Source: Tetracladium setigerum (lineage: Eukaryota; Ascomycota; Leotiomycetes; Helotiales). From it: a DNA stretch of 64,000 bases. The translations under genes were made by a program, and so were the position numbers. Below the pieces are notes generated by a model that ran no database searches, had not been told where the DNA came from, and saw only the letters and a program-made list of their open reading frames with translations. Positions 25,533 through 34,838 of this stretch are shown here, piece after piece (within the stretch, counting starts at the first letter, position 1; every line of letters begins with the position of its first letter). Location of the stretch: positions 372,001-436,000 of the forward strand of contig PZJY01000005.1 in the NCBI GenBank assembly GCA_031472005.1, given 5' to 3'.

Positions 25533-25860
25533 TGGTAGGTAAGATGCTCTATTATTTGCTTCCTTTGAATCTCTCTATCTCTATCTCTCCCTTCATACAG
25601 ATTTTGTGTCTTCATTTGAGACTGGTTGTTACTTATTTGAGTGTTCAGGATTTTCGGCACGTCGTCATATATATATATACCATTCTCGAAGCGAGATCGA
25701 GAAACTTTATCTCCAGATCACCAAAAGCTTGATCTTCACATCTTACGAAAACACATTACCATCTCAAAGAAAAGAAAAAGAATCTTCTTTCTCTCTTCAG
25801 TTTCCGACCTCAAACTTCCTTCACTCAAAAAACATCCCTCTCACACACAAATACACCAAA

Positions 25861-27365
25861 ATGCCAGAACAAATAGCCTTCCTCGGCCTCGGCGCCATGG
25901 GCTTCGGCATGGCCACCTCCCTCCTCTCCAAATCCCACAGTGTAACCGGCTTCGACATTTGGGGCCCAACACTCACTCGCTTCCAAAGCACCGGCGGTCT
26001 CACAGCCACGACTCCCCGCTCCACCGTCACAGGCAAGAAATTCGTCGTCCTCATGGTCGCCACAGCCGTCCAAGTCGACGAAGCCCTCTTCGCACCCGAG
26101 ACCGGCGCCATTCATGAATTAGAAAATGGCGCCGTGCTCATCCTGTGTTCGACCGGTCCTCCAGGTTACACTTTGGATGTGAGAGCGAAGCTGGATGCCG
26201 CTGGTAGGAAGGATGTTTTGATTGTTGATGGACCTGTTTCCGGTGGGACGGCGAGGGCGGCGAATGGGACGTTGACGATTTTGGCGTCGGGAGAGAAGGA
26301 GGCTTTGGATGTTGCGATGCCAATTTTGAATGATATGAGTGGTGGCCTTGCGAAGGATGGGAAGGGAGGGAATCTGTGGATTATTGGTGGTGGGTTGGGT
26401 CAGGGTACTAAGGTTAAGATGGTGCATCAGGTTTTGGCTGGGATTGGTATTGTGGCCGTGGCTGAGGTGATGGGATTTGTGGCCAAGTTGGGATTGGGGA
26501 CCAAAGTTGCTTTTGATACATTGTTGAAGGGTGAGGGGTGGGCGTGGATGTTTGAGAATAGAGGTGCGCATATGTTTGAGGAGGGAAATGCCGTTTACTC
26601 GGCTTTGAATATTATGGTTAAGGATTTGGTAAGTTTCTTTTGTTTCATCTTTCTCTCCAACCGTTCCGAAAGAAAAAAAACTAATAGTTCAAATAGGGCA
26701 TCGTCACAGCCGGCGGCCGCTCCTCCAAATTCCCCCTCTTCCTCTCCTCCACCTGCGAAAACATCCTCTTCACCGGCGTCGCCGCCGGCTACGGTCTGGA
26801 AGACGACTCTAAACTCACGAAAGTCTACCTCCCACATGATCAAGATCTCATCCTCTCCCTCGCGACCAGCACCACGACCGACGCCGCCAAACTCACCATC
26901 GTCGAGAATCTCTTGAAGGGCGTCAACTTGGCTATCGCGTGCGAGGCGATGTCGCTTGGCAAGAAGGTCGGTCTAGATGCGCAGACGTTGTATGAGATTA
27001 TCAAGGGTGCCGCGGGGAGTAGTTGGGTGTTTAGGAATCAGGTGCCGGACTTGATTAGTGGAGTTTGGAAGGGGAAGAAGAGAGTTAGTGAGGTTGTGGC
27101 TGATCTGGTAAGTTCTGTTTTGTTATTCTGCTCTGTTTTGTTTTCTCGCTTAATTCCTTCTTTCGAGTACAAGCTAATCGTGGAAAAAAAACAGAGCAAA
27201 GCAATTGATTTAGCACATGATCTTAAATACCCATTACATCTCTCCGCAACGGCCTTGCAGCTCTTCCAACTTGCGGAGTTGAAGGGGTGGGGAAACGAAG
27301 TCGATTTGGCTGTCGTGAAGATTTGGGAAGGCCAGGCTGGCCCGTTATTCCCACAGGCGAATTGA
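25861..27365 (+). CDS. Beta-hydroxyacid (3-hydroxyisobutyrate-type) dehydrogenase with duplicated C-terminal domain
   Basis: Three exons (25861-26628, 26697-27107, 27195-27365) give 449 residues with no frame break. The N-terminal NAD(P)-binding fold carries GLGAMGFGM. The substrate motif DGPVSGGTARAANGT and the catalytic Lys in GLGQGTKVKMVHQVLAG place it in the 6-phosphogluconate/3-hydroxyisobutyrate dehydrogenase superfamily. Usual members are about 290 residues. Here a second copy of the helical C-terminal domain follows (about residues 310-440, including LTIVENLLKGVNLAIACEAM), as in the longer L-threonate dehydrogenase-like fungal forms. The reaction is NAD(P)-linked oxidation of a small hydroxyacid; the substrate cannot be read from sequence. 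The gene has a TATA-like box and a long CT-rich leader and is likely cytosolic. Confidence 0.88.
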
Positions 27366-28192
27366 ATTGGATTGAATTAAATTAAATTTAAGGTTGGGTT
27401 TTCTTGGGGGCGTTTCGGATTATTTTTTTGTATATAGGTGGTTTGTGTAAAAGTATTATTAGAGTGATACAGTTTTTCAAAAGGTTTTTTTAGAATCCGA
27501 ATAGGTCGTTTCAAAGTTGTGACTGCTGCTGGCGGCGACGATTGGCCATGATAGTGATGATGGTAACCAAACACAACTTTTTATTTTTATCCCAAGGCCG
27601 TTTTAGTAAACTCGCCGCTTCTACTTAGGCCCAAATCACCCTCGGCTCACCCTCAGCTCACCTCGCTCGCCTAAGTAGCCTAAGTAACTTAAGTAGTCCC
27701 TGAGTAGCCCTTAAGTAAGACCCACTTCTCACTTGCTTAACTAATGCCCTAGTAAGCTCTGCTTATAAGGTTATAACGTAGCGGCGCGAATATATTATAA
27801 CCTTATAAGATAAGCTTATTAAGGCATTAATATCTTAAATATAATAGGAGAGGGGTTCAAGCTGTACGATATTAGTATATAAGTACAGAAAAAAGTGGTA
27901 GTGAGGGTAGTCCAAAAAGATGAACGTGACCTATTCTGGAATATGTTGTTTTCGTATCTGAACATAGTCGGTATCTGATATATAACTCCAGAAACCTGTT
28001 CTTTGAAAGGTACTTCGTATAAGGTTATATTGGGTCGTCTTCTGAGGTACTCTAGTAAGGAGAAAGTTCGTTCTCCACGTGAATAGTCATATAGCTCTTA
28101 ATTGCCAGATATGTATATATATTTCGGCTAGTGTTGTATCATACTAATCCTTCCCTCGCGTAAAAGGCTTATCAGATATCTCTCTATCGTAG
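27366..28192. other. AT-rich, repeat-derived spacer
   Basis: After the dehydrogenase 3' end comes a block of repeated TAAGT/ACTTA words (about 27610-27740), then very AT-rich DNA with a fold-back element (27738-27835). No gene is supported. The composition differs sharply from the coding regions on either side, and this is the left border of the accessory island. Confidence 0.6.
27754..27817. repeat. Fold-back inverted repeat
   Basis: Arms 27754-27776 and 27795-27817 are reverse complements at 20 of 23 positions, including a perfect 15-bp core (CTTATAAGGTTATAA). The symmetry extends outward to about 27738 and 27835 with further differences, several of them C-to-T or G-to-A. The loop is GC-rich (GCGGCGCG). 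It resembles a MITE or hairpin remnant. Confidence 0.7.
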
Positions 28193-28721
28193 TGTTATGA
28201 ATCACGTTCCTGGAAGTCAAGTGACTCCTAGGAGCCAAGTGGATCCTGGGAGCCTGAGGCTCGGGAGCAGCATAGGGCCTGGGAGCTAGTATCCCAGGAC
28301 CTACTTCAAGAGAACTCACGGGATCAGTAATAGTAGTATTGTTCATCACGGTAGAAGGGCCACAGCATTAGGGTGGCAGGGTCACGTGATGGACTTCGCC
28401 AAGAAGGAGTCCGCGCTAACGAGAGTGACTCCCTTGGGAGGGACTCCTATAGCTCTAGAGTCCCTTATGTAGAGGACTCCAGTAGAGACAGGGACTCCTT
28501 TTTGAGGACTCCCAGGGAGCGTGAAGTGTCTATATAATGATTGTGTATTTCTTTAGACAAGAGCTTCGTGCTTGACTTTGTTATTTAATTCATATATACC
28601 TTAATACGCTGGAATCCTGATTCCTATCGCCTTCACTAGATCACTGTGAATTACTACTCTTGTTGATATAACTATCTTCGCTTAGCAACTAAGCCCCTCG
28701 ATCTGAGTGCGGACCGTAACA
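28193..28721. mobile_element. Probable solo LTR of a retrotransposon
   Basis: A 529-bp segment starts TGTTATGAATC and ends GGACCGTAACA, giving the TG...CA ends and 5-bp inverted termini (TGTTA/TAACA) typical of fungal gypsy-type LTRs. A TATA-like TATATAATG lies at 28531-28539 with a plausible downstream R/U5 part. Many GGACTCC-like words repeat in the first 330 bp. No gag-pol sequence, polypurine tract or tRNA primer site was found on either side, and the 5-bp flanks (CGTAG and CGAAA) do not match, so a clean target duplication is not visible. Confidence 0.55.
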
Positions 28722-29142
28722 CGAAACCGACGAGGCTTTCGGTCATTTCAGTTAAAGAAAACAGCGTTACGATTAGAAGAACAAAGATAATGCACTTCTT
28801 AATTCGGAAAGTCAAGTCGTTAGAGAAGATCTTACCGAACGACTCTAGGCATTAATATATTTGCAATATCTCGCCCATCTTGTTAATCAAACAGACATTG
28901 TGAGGATACACTTCTCAGATCTACCGCCTATGGCGAATCTATTAGTACACGACCCAGAAAGCACTTCTTCGATGAGTCTTCCACGGCTACTAACGTATAA
29001 AGCATTAAAAAAGCAACATATCGAGGTCTTAGAACAACGCAGAAGAGATGCTCAAATTGGAAAGGAAGCTCTTGGATTAACGTCAGGTAACCCGGCTCTA
29101 CTCTATTTTATAGATGAGCCCGATTCCGCATTTGTCTCTATC

Positions 29143-30038
29143 CTAGTGGTTCGCCAGATGTTCCATCATAGCCACCGGCGATATGAAGACCTCAGGGGGC
29201 GCCACCCCTCGATCGTGACAAATTCTACACATATACCATGCAGCCAAATTTTGGAAGGAGAAATGTGCTTGTATGTGGCATGCCGCAAGCATCCTTAAGT
29301 CTGCCTGGTTGAAAGAAATCGTGCCTGTCTGATCAATCTCCATGCATGTAAGGTCCAAGCCACAGTGATTGCAGACATAGCCTCCGCCACCAGGCTGTCT
29401 CGATGCAATGGCTGATAGTGGAACCGAGGGATGCTTATGGAGGTGGAGTGCGCCTTCGCAGAATCCCGCATTGCAGTCGTACGATGGGAAGAGCTTTCGA
29501 ACTTGTTCTCTAAGATCGAGAGTGTTTTTAGAAGGTAAATGAACGGTGGAATAGCCTTTCCGATTCGCAAGTTCCTGTATGGCCGTCTTCGTCGCACTGA
29601 CTTGCGACTTTACCTGCCTGGTGAATTCTATCCTCTGAGAATCTGAAAAGTCTCGCTGCAGAACCTCGAGTTCTTCCACTTCCACGGCATCTTGCGGCAA
29701 CGCAGCATAAACCATACGTAGCTCTCGAATCGCATCACCTGTCGTTCACCAATATCAGTTACTTCTGATGGTTTAGTAAGGTTAGATCATCTCGACATAC
29801 CATCACCAGCGGAGAACTGCACTCCCAGAATGAGAATGTAATGGTTGAAATAGTCAATTACCGCAGTCTGCTCCTCGAGCAAAGCATTTTGTAACTGAAT
29901 TTGCTCCTTGACGATTTCCTTGTCTATTGATTGAGCTTTCGAGTCGATCAGCAATTGCGTGATCTGTCTCATTATTTGCAGGACAGTGTTGACAAGATCA
30001 GGAATTGTCCCCGCGGAGGGAAATTCTGGGGAAGACAT
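29143..30038 (-). CDS. Zinc-finger protein divergent from a dynamin gene
   Basis: Two exons, 30038-29801 and 29738-29143, with a 62-bp GT-AG intron, give 277 residues. The N-terminal 115 residues are helical and charged (IVKEQIQLQNALLEEQTAVI), probably a coiled coil. The C-terminal part carries two metal-site candidates: a CNHC pair near residue 198 followed by CHIQAH, and CRIC near residue 249 followed by HLANH, giving C-x2-C-x19-H-x3-H at the very end. I do not recognise the full protein. Similar terminal fingers occur in fungal multi-domain proteins, but I cannot name a function. It shares a 466-bp upstream region with the dynamin gene on the other strand, suggesting co-regulation. The reading frame stays open upstream of the chosen ATG, so the true start may be further 5'. 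Confidence 0.7.
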
Positions 30039-30504
30039 GTAGAAATACCGGCTCGTATCGACGGACGATTGAGTTCCACTGCTGGAGATTTGATCAACTC
30101 TGGTCGTAAATAGTGTGCATCTTATAAACAACACACGCACGGACCTGTACCGGATTCATTGTCATGCTAAACACCATTGTGCCAGCCATTGAGGCGCACA
30201 TTGTCGGCCATAGCTTCACAGCCCCAATATTTCTTTTTAAGGCGAGCGGACGTGTTCTCAGCTTCACTGGTTTTCTCTTTCTCGTAGGTCTGAGACATAT
30301 TTGGCGGATTCGCCCATCGTGCACCTGTGTCTCAATAATGGAATACGCCACTTAGGCTTCCAGCGAGGCTCAGCTTTCACACTCGGAAGACCGTCTTAAG
30401 GTGCTACATAATATGCGTTCAATGCCTCAAGAGTTTGAACTCTCAGAAGTTCACCCAGCATATTCGGAGACGAACTGTACAGCACCTCACATTCAACGCC
30501 CTTA
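30039..30504. promoter_or_regulatory. Divergent promoter region of zinc-finger and dynamin genes
   Basis: A 466-bp shared upstream region. It contains a 43-codon minus-strand open frame (30298-30167) but no clear TATA box. Confidence 0.4.
30167..30298 (-). CDS. Small open frame, possible upstream ORF or exon
   Basis: ATG to stop encodes 43 residues starting MSQTYEKEKTSEAENT and containing KKKYWGCEAMADN. It lies just upstream of the zinc-finger gene on the same strand. I could not find a splice that joins it in frame to that gene. It may be a separate small protein, a leader ORF or chance. Confidence 0.2.
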   Translation of the reverse strand: MSQTYEKEKTSEAENTSARLKKKYWGCEAMADNVRLNGWHNGV

Positions 30505-32832
30505 ATGAATCGAAATCTCCGCATAGGAGGGTCGCGAGGCCACTCTCTACCAGGTGGCTTGTCTCCCGACCCCTTGGGCAATGGAGACTTCATGGATGCA
30601 TATGATGTAGGCGCTACATCAGAACAAACATTTTATGCGACAGATACTCCAGGTACTCCTCCTTTGGGAGTTTCGGCGCACCTGGGTTCCTACCAAACCA
30701 AGGAGTACAGAAGACTTTTGGATATAATTGATGAAGTGAGAAAGTTCGATATCAATCATGATCTCCAAATTCCACAAATTGTCGTGTGCGGCAATACCTC
30801 CGCTGGGAAAAGCTCTGTTCTCGAAGCCATCAGCCACATCAAGTTCCCTCGAGGAGATAACGTCTGCACGCGATATGTGACAGAGTGAGTCGCGTGTTAA
30901 TGTAAATTTGAATTTTCTGTTGACCAGTCCAGAATTTGTCTTCGAACTGATGATGCAACTTCTATAACAGTCACTATCTCACCGAAGTCTTCTCGACCAA
31001 AGACGGAGCAGGATGACTTGATAAATTTCGAGGAGACAGCGCAGACGTTGGACGAGCTTCCCAGACTGATGAACTCTGCTGAAAAGAAGATGGGTCTCCC
31101 AAGACACTCTCCGGGAAATGCTACTTTCACGGAAGACTGTTTAAGGATCGAAGTCTATGGCCCGGATCAACCGCGTCTTACACTCATTGACGTTCCAGGC
31201 CTAGTCCAAACTGGAGACAAGGAGCTCAGAGACACCATTACGGGAATGACTGAAAGGTACATCAACAATCCTCGTTCAATCATTCTCGCCGTTTTGGGCG
31301 CCCACGATGAGCCTGTCAATCAGTCGATCTTCCGCATGGCGAGGGAAGTCGACCCGCAGGGAGTACGCACCTTTGGAATTATCACAAAGCCGGACAAGCC
31401 TGACCGGGGCTCAGGCTCTCAGCGAAACTGGATCAAAATTGCGCAGAACGAGGGAGAGGGTTTCAGATTCAAGAATGGTTGGCATGTCTTATTGAATAGG
31501 TCAGAGGAGGAGGTCAACAGAAATACATCAACCCAAGATAGAGACACGAAAGAAAAAGTTTTCTTCGAACGGCCAGACAATCCCTGGAGCGAGGTCCTAC
31601 CTGATCACTGGGGAGCTGAAAATCTCAAAGCTCATTTGGTGCGCCTCCTTGTTGACCTTCTGCGCCGGGAAAGTTCTTCCCTGAAGCGGGACATCGAAAA
31701 CCGGCTGATCCCGTACCATGAGGAATTGGACAAACTAGCAGCTAGCTTGAGAAGTAAAGAGGAAGCAGATCACCTCTTCCGCAAGAAATGCCGAGACATG
31801 CGGAATCTCACGCTACTAGGAGTGGAAGGGAAATTCAACGATAGCTATTTCGAACTGCCGGATGATGTTGACTACATACCCGACGATACTCGCTACCTTC
31901 GATCACTGATCGAAGCCGAGGAAGATCACTTTCATGAAAAGGTCAAAGTAGATGGCCGGTCATTCTTATACACATGGAATCCAGATACCTCCCCGTCAAA
32001 GGAAGAGATGAACAGATTCCTAGAAAGGGTTGCGATGGTCCTGAAGCATACACGGGGATACGAAGCGGAAGACATCTATGATCCTCAACGACTCGATCTG
32101 CTATTTCACAAACTCTCCCGCGACTGGCAAGAGATTGGTGAACGTTTGATTGCGCAGGCCCATAAACATTGCAGGACATTTCTCGAGAGACTGATGGCTG
32201 ATGTCTTGAGTCCTGACCTTCCGTATGTCGCTCGACGCCTGTATGGGAAAGTAGTCTCCAAGTTGCTCGAAGAGAGAAAGCAGCATGCTCTTAAGGAACT
32301 TTCCGAACTCGAAAAGGACAGAGTGCGGCCTGTTAAGACGCGAAATGATGCCTTTGCTGAAAAGATCCAACAAGAAGATGCCAAAAAATTACATTCGATG
32401 ATGATAAAAGCTCTCAGAAAAGCAGGCTCTCCACTCATCAATATTCCTTCACAAATCACCGAGCTGCTCGACTTGGATAGCAACAAAAAGAAGCGGCTTT
32501 CACAAGCAGCAGATTTGATGGCTCGACTACATATTTACTACGATGTATGTATATTCGCAAGAAGATACGTTACAACAAGAACTGATTTATAATAGATTGC
32601 CGCGAACGTTTTCGTCGATAATGTTGTCGTCCAAGTTGTGGAACGCCATCTCCTGAGGAAATTTGACGAGATTTTCGACGAGATATTGGATCTGGAGAGA
32701 ACAGACCGAACAAAATGGGATGCTCTACTCTTCGACCCAGAGTATGAGGAGCGGAAGGAGATGATGAAGACGGTACAAGCTGAAGCAGATAATTTGCAGA
32801 AATGTTTGGATGCGGTGGAAGATATTGCTTGA
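30505..32832 (+). CDS. Dynamin-superfamily GTPase (Mx/Vps1-like)
   Basis: Three exons (30505-30884, 30933-32544, 32596-32832) give 742 residues with no frame break. The GTPase domain has the P-loop GNTSAGKSS, switch threonines in CTRYVTE, G3 DVPG and G4 TKPD. A stalk/middle region follows and the C-terminal GTPase effector domain includes FVDNVVVQVVERHLLRKFDE. There is no PH domain or proline-rich tail, so the layout is that of Mx proteins and Vps1-type dynamins. Such proteins assemble on membranes or other targets and hydrolyse GTP to remodel them. The substrate is unknown. Filamentous ascomycetes often carry several divergent members beside the housekeeping Vps1 and Dnm1, and its position in a repeat-bounded island suggests this is an accessory one. 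The 5' end could include an earlier exon. Confidence 0.9.
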
Positions 32833-33280
32833 TAAGTTATGCTACTTTTAATTATGTTTCTTCTGGACACGCCTCTAAATTATAGATCTATCAAAATCGT
32901 GAGTTATACTATATCCCAAAGCCACCCGAGCCTACTTCTGTAACAATTTATTATTCGCCAGGAAATAATTCGGTTAAGATGCCGGCTTCTACAAAGTTGA
33001 AGAGCGGCAAGATATTGTAGGCTGTGTTTACGGGGATGGGACGATTACGAGAGGGACCGGGCTCGGGCCCTCCCCCGGTGATATATATTATAAGAGATTG
33101 AAATATATTATAATATAACTTAATAATTCAATAAAATAATATAACTTATTAAGAAATCTTTTACTTTATTTTAATAACGCTTATTAAGGTCGAGGGATAG
33201 TGTGCTATCCCCTAGTATAATTATTAGTAATTATATATAAAGAGCTTAACTCCTCTCTTCTTAATATATTAAATATAAAT
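32833..33280. other. AT-rich block, probable decayed repeat
   Basis: From about 33080 the sequence is nearly pure A/T with many TATA and TTAATA words, a composition expected of RIP-mutated repeats. It contains the short perfect hairpin GGATAG-TGTG-CTATCC near 33196-33211. No gene is supported. It abuts the 5'-truncated relic that follows. Confidence 0.55.
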
Positions 33281-33992
33281 AAATCACTACCTTAAGACTT
33301 ACTATTTCTATAGCCACTATTACGCATACGTATAAGTGTTTACCAATAGATTCCTTAGATGAAATTTCCGTCTATCATTGGATACCAGCGAATTCGAAGG
33401 GTGAAAATCGTCCGTATCACGATTGTTTATACTTTGATACATATGTGCTGCAGATGCTGTCACAAGCTGAGCTGGATGAGGACTCGAAATCAAAACCAAT
33501 ACAACGTACCGAATTTGTTTTGCCAGGGGAGCTTTCTCCCACATTCGAGTTTATCACTCGCCAAATAAAACCCCCAAGGAATGACAGCCTTGCCAAATTC
33601 AAGGATCCGTATGTGAGTTTTGTTGCACTTTTTTTATTGGGTGTGGTTATACAACCATCAAAACTATTAATTCTGAGCCATACCCTCATGATTTCAGCTG
33701 CCACCTTTGTAAGGGTCCTGATGTTGTTGCTCCAACTTTGGAGGACTATCAAGAGCTATATGCACACATCAAGAACAACCATGGGTTTGATCATTAGCAC
33801 AAGGAGCGTTGGTGCTATTATCATATGAACACATTAAAAATGCCCTGAAGACAACGAGCATATTGGCTTGATTATTACGGATCCGAGAAGCTACAATTCG
33901 AAGAAGGCTCGATAGGCACCATTGCTCAATGGACACCAAGTCGTATGTCGAATTCGTTAATTCTTGTCTTCAATTACGAATTCGAGATTTGA
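33281..33992 (+). pseudogene. 5'-truncated zinc-finger gene relic
   Basis: A reading frame without a start codon runs from about 33281 to 33608, then a GT-AG intron (33609-33697), then an exon beginning CHLCKGPD and carrying a finger of form C-x2-C-x18-H-x4-H. A TAG at 33795-33797 ends it, but the same frame continues with coding-like sequence (HKERWCYYH), meets TGA at 33846-33848 and stays open for 48 more codons to 33992. Both stops could come from CAG and CGA by C-to-T changes, as RIP or deamination would produce. The 5' end runs into the AT-rich block. An ATG at 33454 would allow an 84-residue protein, so a surviving short gene is the alternative. The terminal finger resembles that of the protein at 29143-30038. 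Confidence 0.6.
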
Positions 33993-34207
33993 AATTGAGT
34001 AAGAGCAAATACCAAAGTGCACCAAGCACTTGACGAACTTACAGAAGACCGAGCATTCTCTACACCCCGAAAAGAGAGGCACACAATAGTACAGAAAGAT
34101 AGCCACAATTCCGCTTCAAATTATTTACAGTGAACAAACTAAGTCATCTCAACAAGTTCCCCCCATCTCACCCCATTTAAAATACATACAGGTCAGAAAC
34201 AAACCAT
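33993..34207. other. Short spacer
   Basis: Nothing recognised; the 3' flank of the lipocalin-like gene. Confidence 0.5.
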
Positions 34208-34838
34208 CTAATCCAATCTCTTCCACCACAACTCTCCCTTGTATCCGCCACCTCGCTCACTTCCAATTCTCAAGTACTTCACCTCCTTTCCTCCCTCCCT
34301 TCTCGCAATAATGGTATAATTTCTCCTGTGCTCCGCACCCACCATGGTTGGCACATTGGCGACAGTCAACGGTCCATGGAACACCTGTCCCTCGGTGGTG
34401 GTAGCTGGTAGCTCAGTGTTGATCCTGAATGGTCCAGCATATCCAATGCTGTGCTTGCCAACCATGGCCCAATCGGCATCTGTGTCGGTGGTTTGGAATG
34501 GGAAGGTGACGTTGGGGCGGAACTCGGATTCGGTTGCTGTGATGGTTGCACTCATGTAGCCGGAGGCGGAATAGGTGATAATGCCGACGGGAGCGGTACC
34601 GTAGGTGGCGTCAGGGATAGAGACGTCGTTGAGGGTGCTATTGTTTTGGTAAGTAAGAATTTGGGCGAAGATTGGTTCTATGTTGGAGAATTAAATACCT
34701 GCTGGTGTTGAGGAGAGAGTAAGTGCCCGCAAGCGCCTTGAGAATTGTCGATGGCTTGACAGGAGCCCGCTCAATAGTAGCAGCGAGAGTGGTAGTCGAT
34801 GCTGCAAGAAGCACAAGAGGGAGAGTAGTGAGTTGCAT
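34208..34838 (-). CDS. Secreted lipocalin-like protein
   Basis: Two exons, 34838-34699 and 34637-34208, with a 61-bp intron, encode 189 residues. The first 19 residues (MQLTTLPLVLLAASTTTLA) form a clear signal peptide. The rest matches the small bacterial/fungal lipocalin-like fold: GTYSLLNTSS as the opening strand, HSIGYAGPFRIN, and VGAEHRRNYTI, a pattern shared with the Lipocalin_5 type domain. Such proteins bind small hydrophobic ligands; no ligand can be inferred. There is one potential N-glycosylation site in RRNYT and another in LNTS. A TATA-like box lies about 150 bp upstream. The gene borders the accessory island on its right side. Confidence 0.75.

Larger units (their letters stand above)
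24347..25860. other. Spacer with degenerate tandem duplication
   Basis: No gene is supported here. The first half holds a four-copy degenerate repeat (24601-25108). The second half is the leader and promoter of the dehydrogenase, with a TATA-like box at 25525-25532. Confidence 0.6.

Noticed and set aside
27843..27870. Sequence GGGTTCAAGCT resembling a tRNA B box, suggesting a SINE
   Set aside because: No A box at proper spacing, no cloverleaf and no poly-A or target duplication; too weak to call.
28861..29298. 145-codon plus-strand open frame overlapping the zinc-finger gene end
   Set aside because: It begins at a TTG with no ATG start nearby, and its second half is the antisense shadow of the zinc-finger gene. 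A relic gene fragment in the first half is possible but unsupported.
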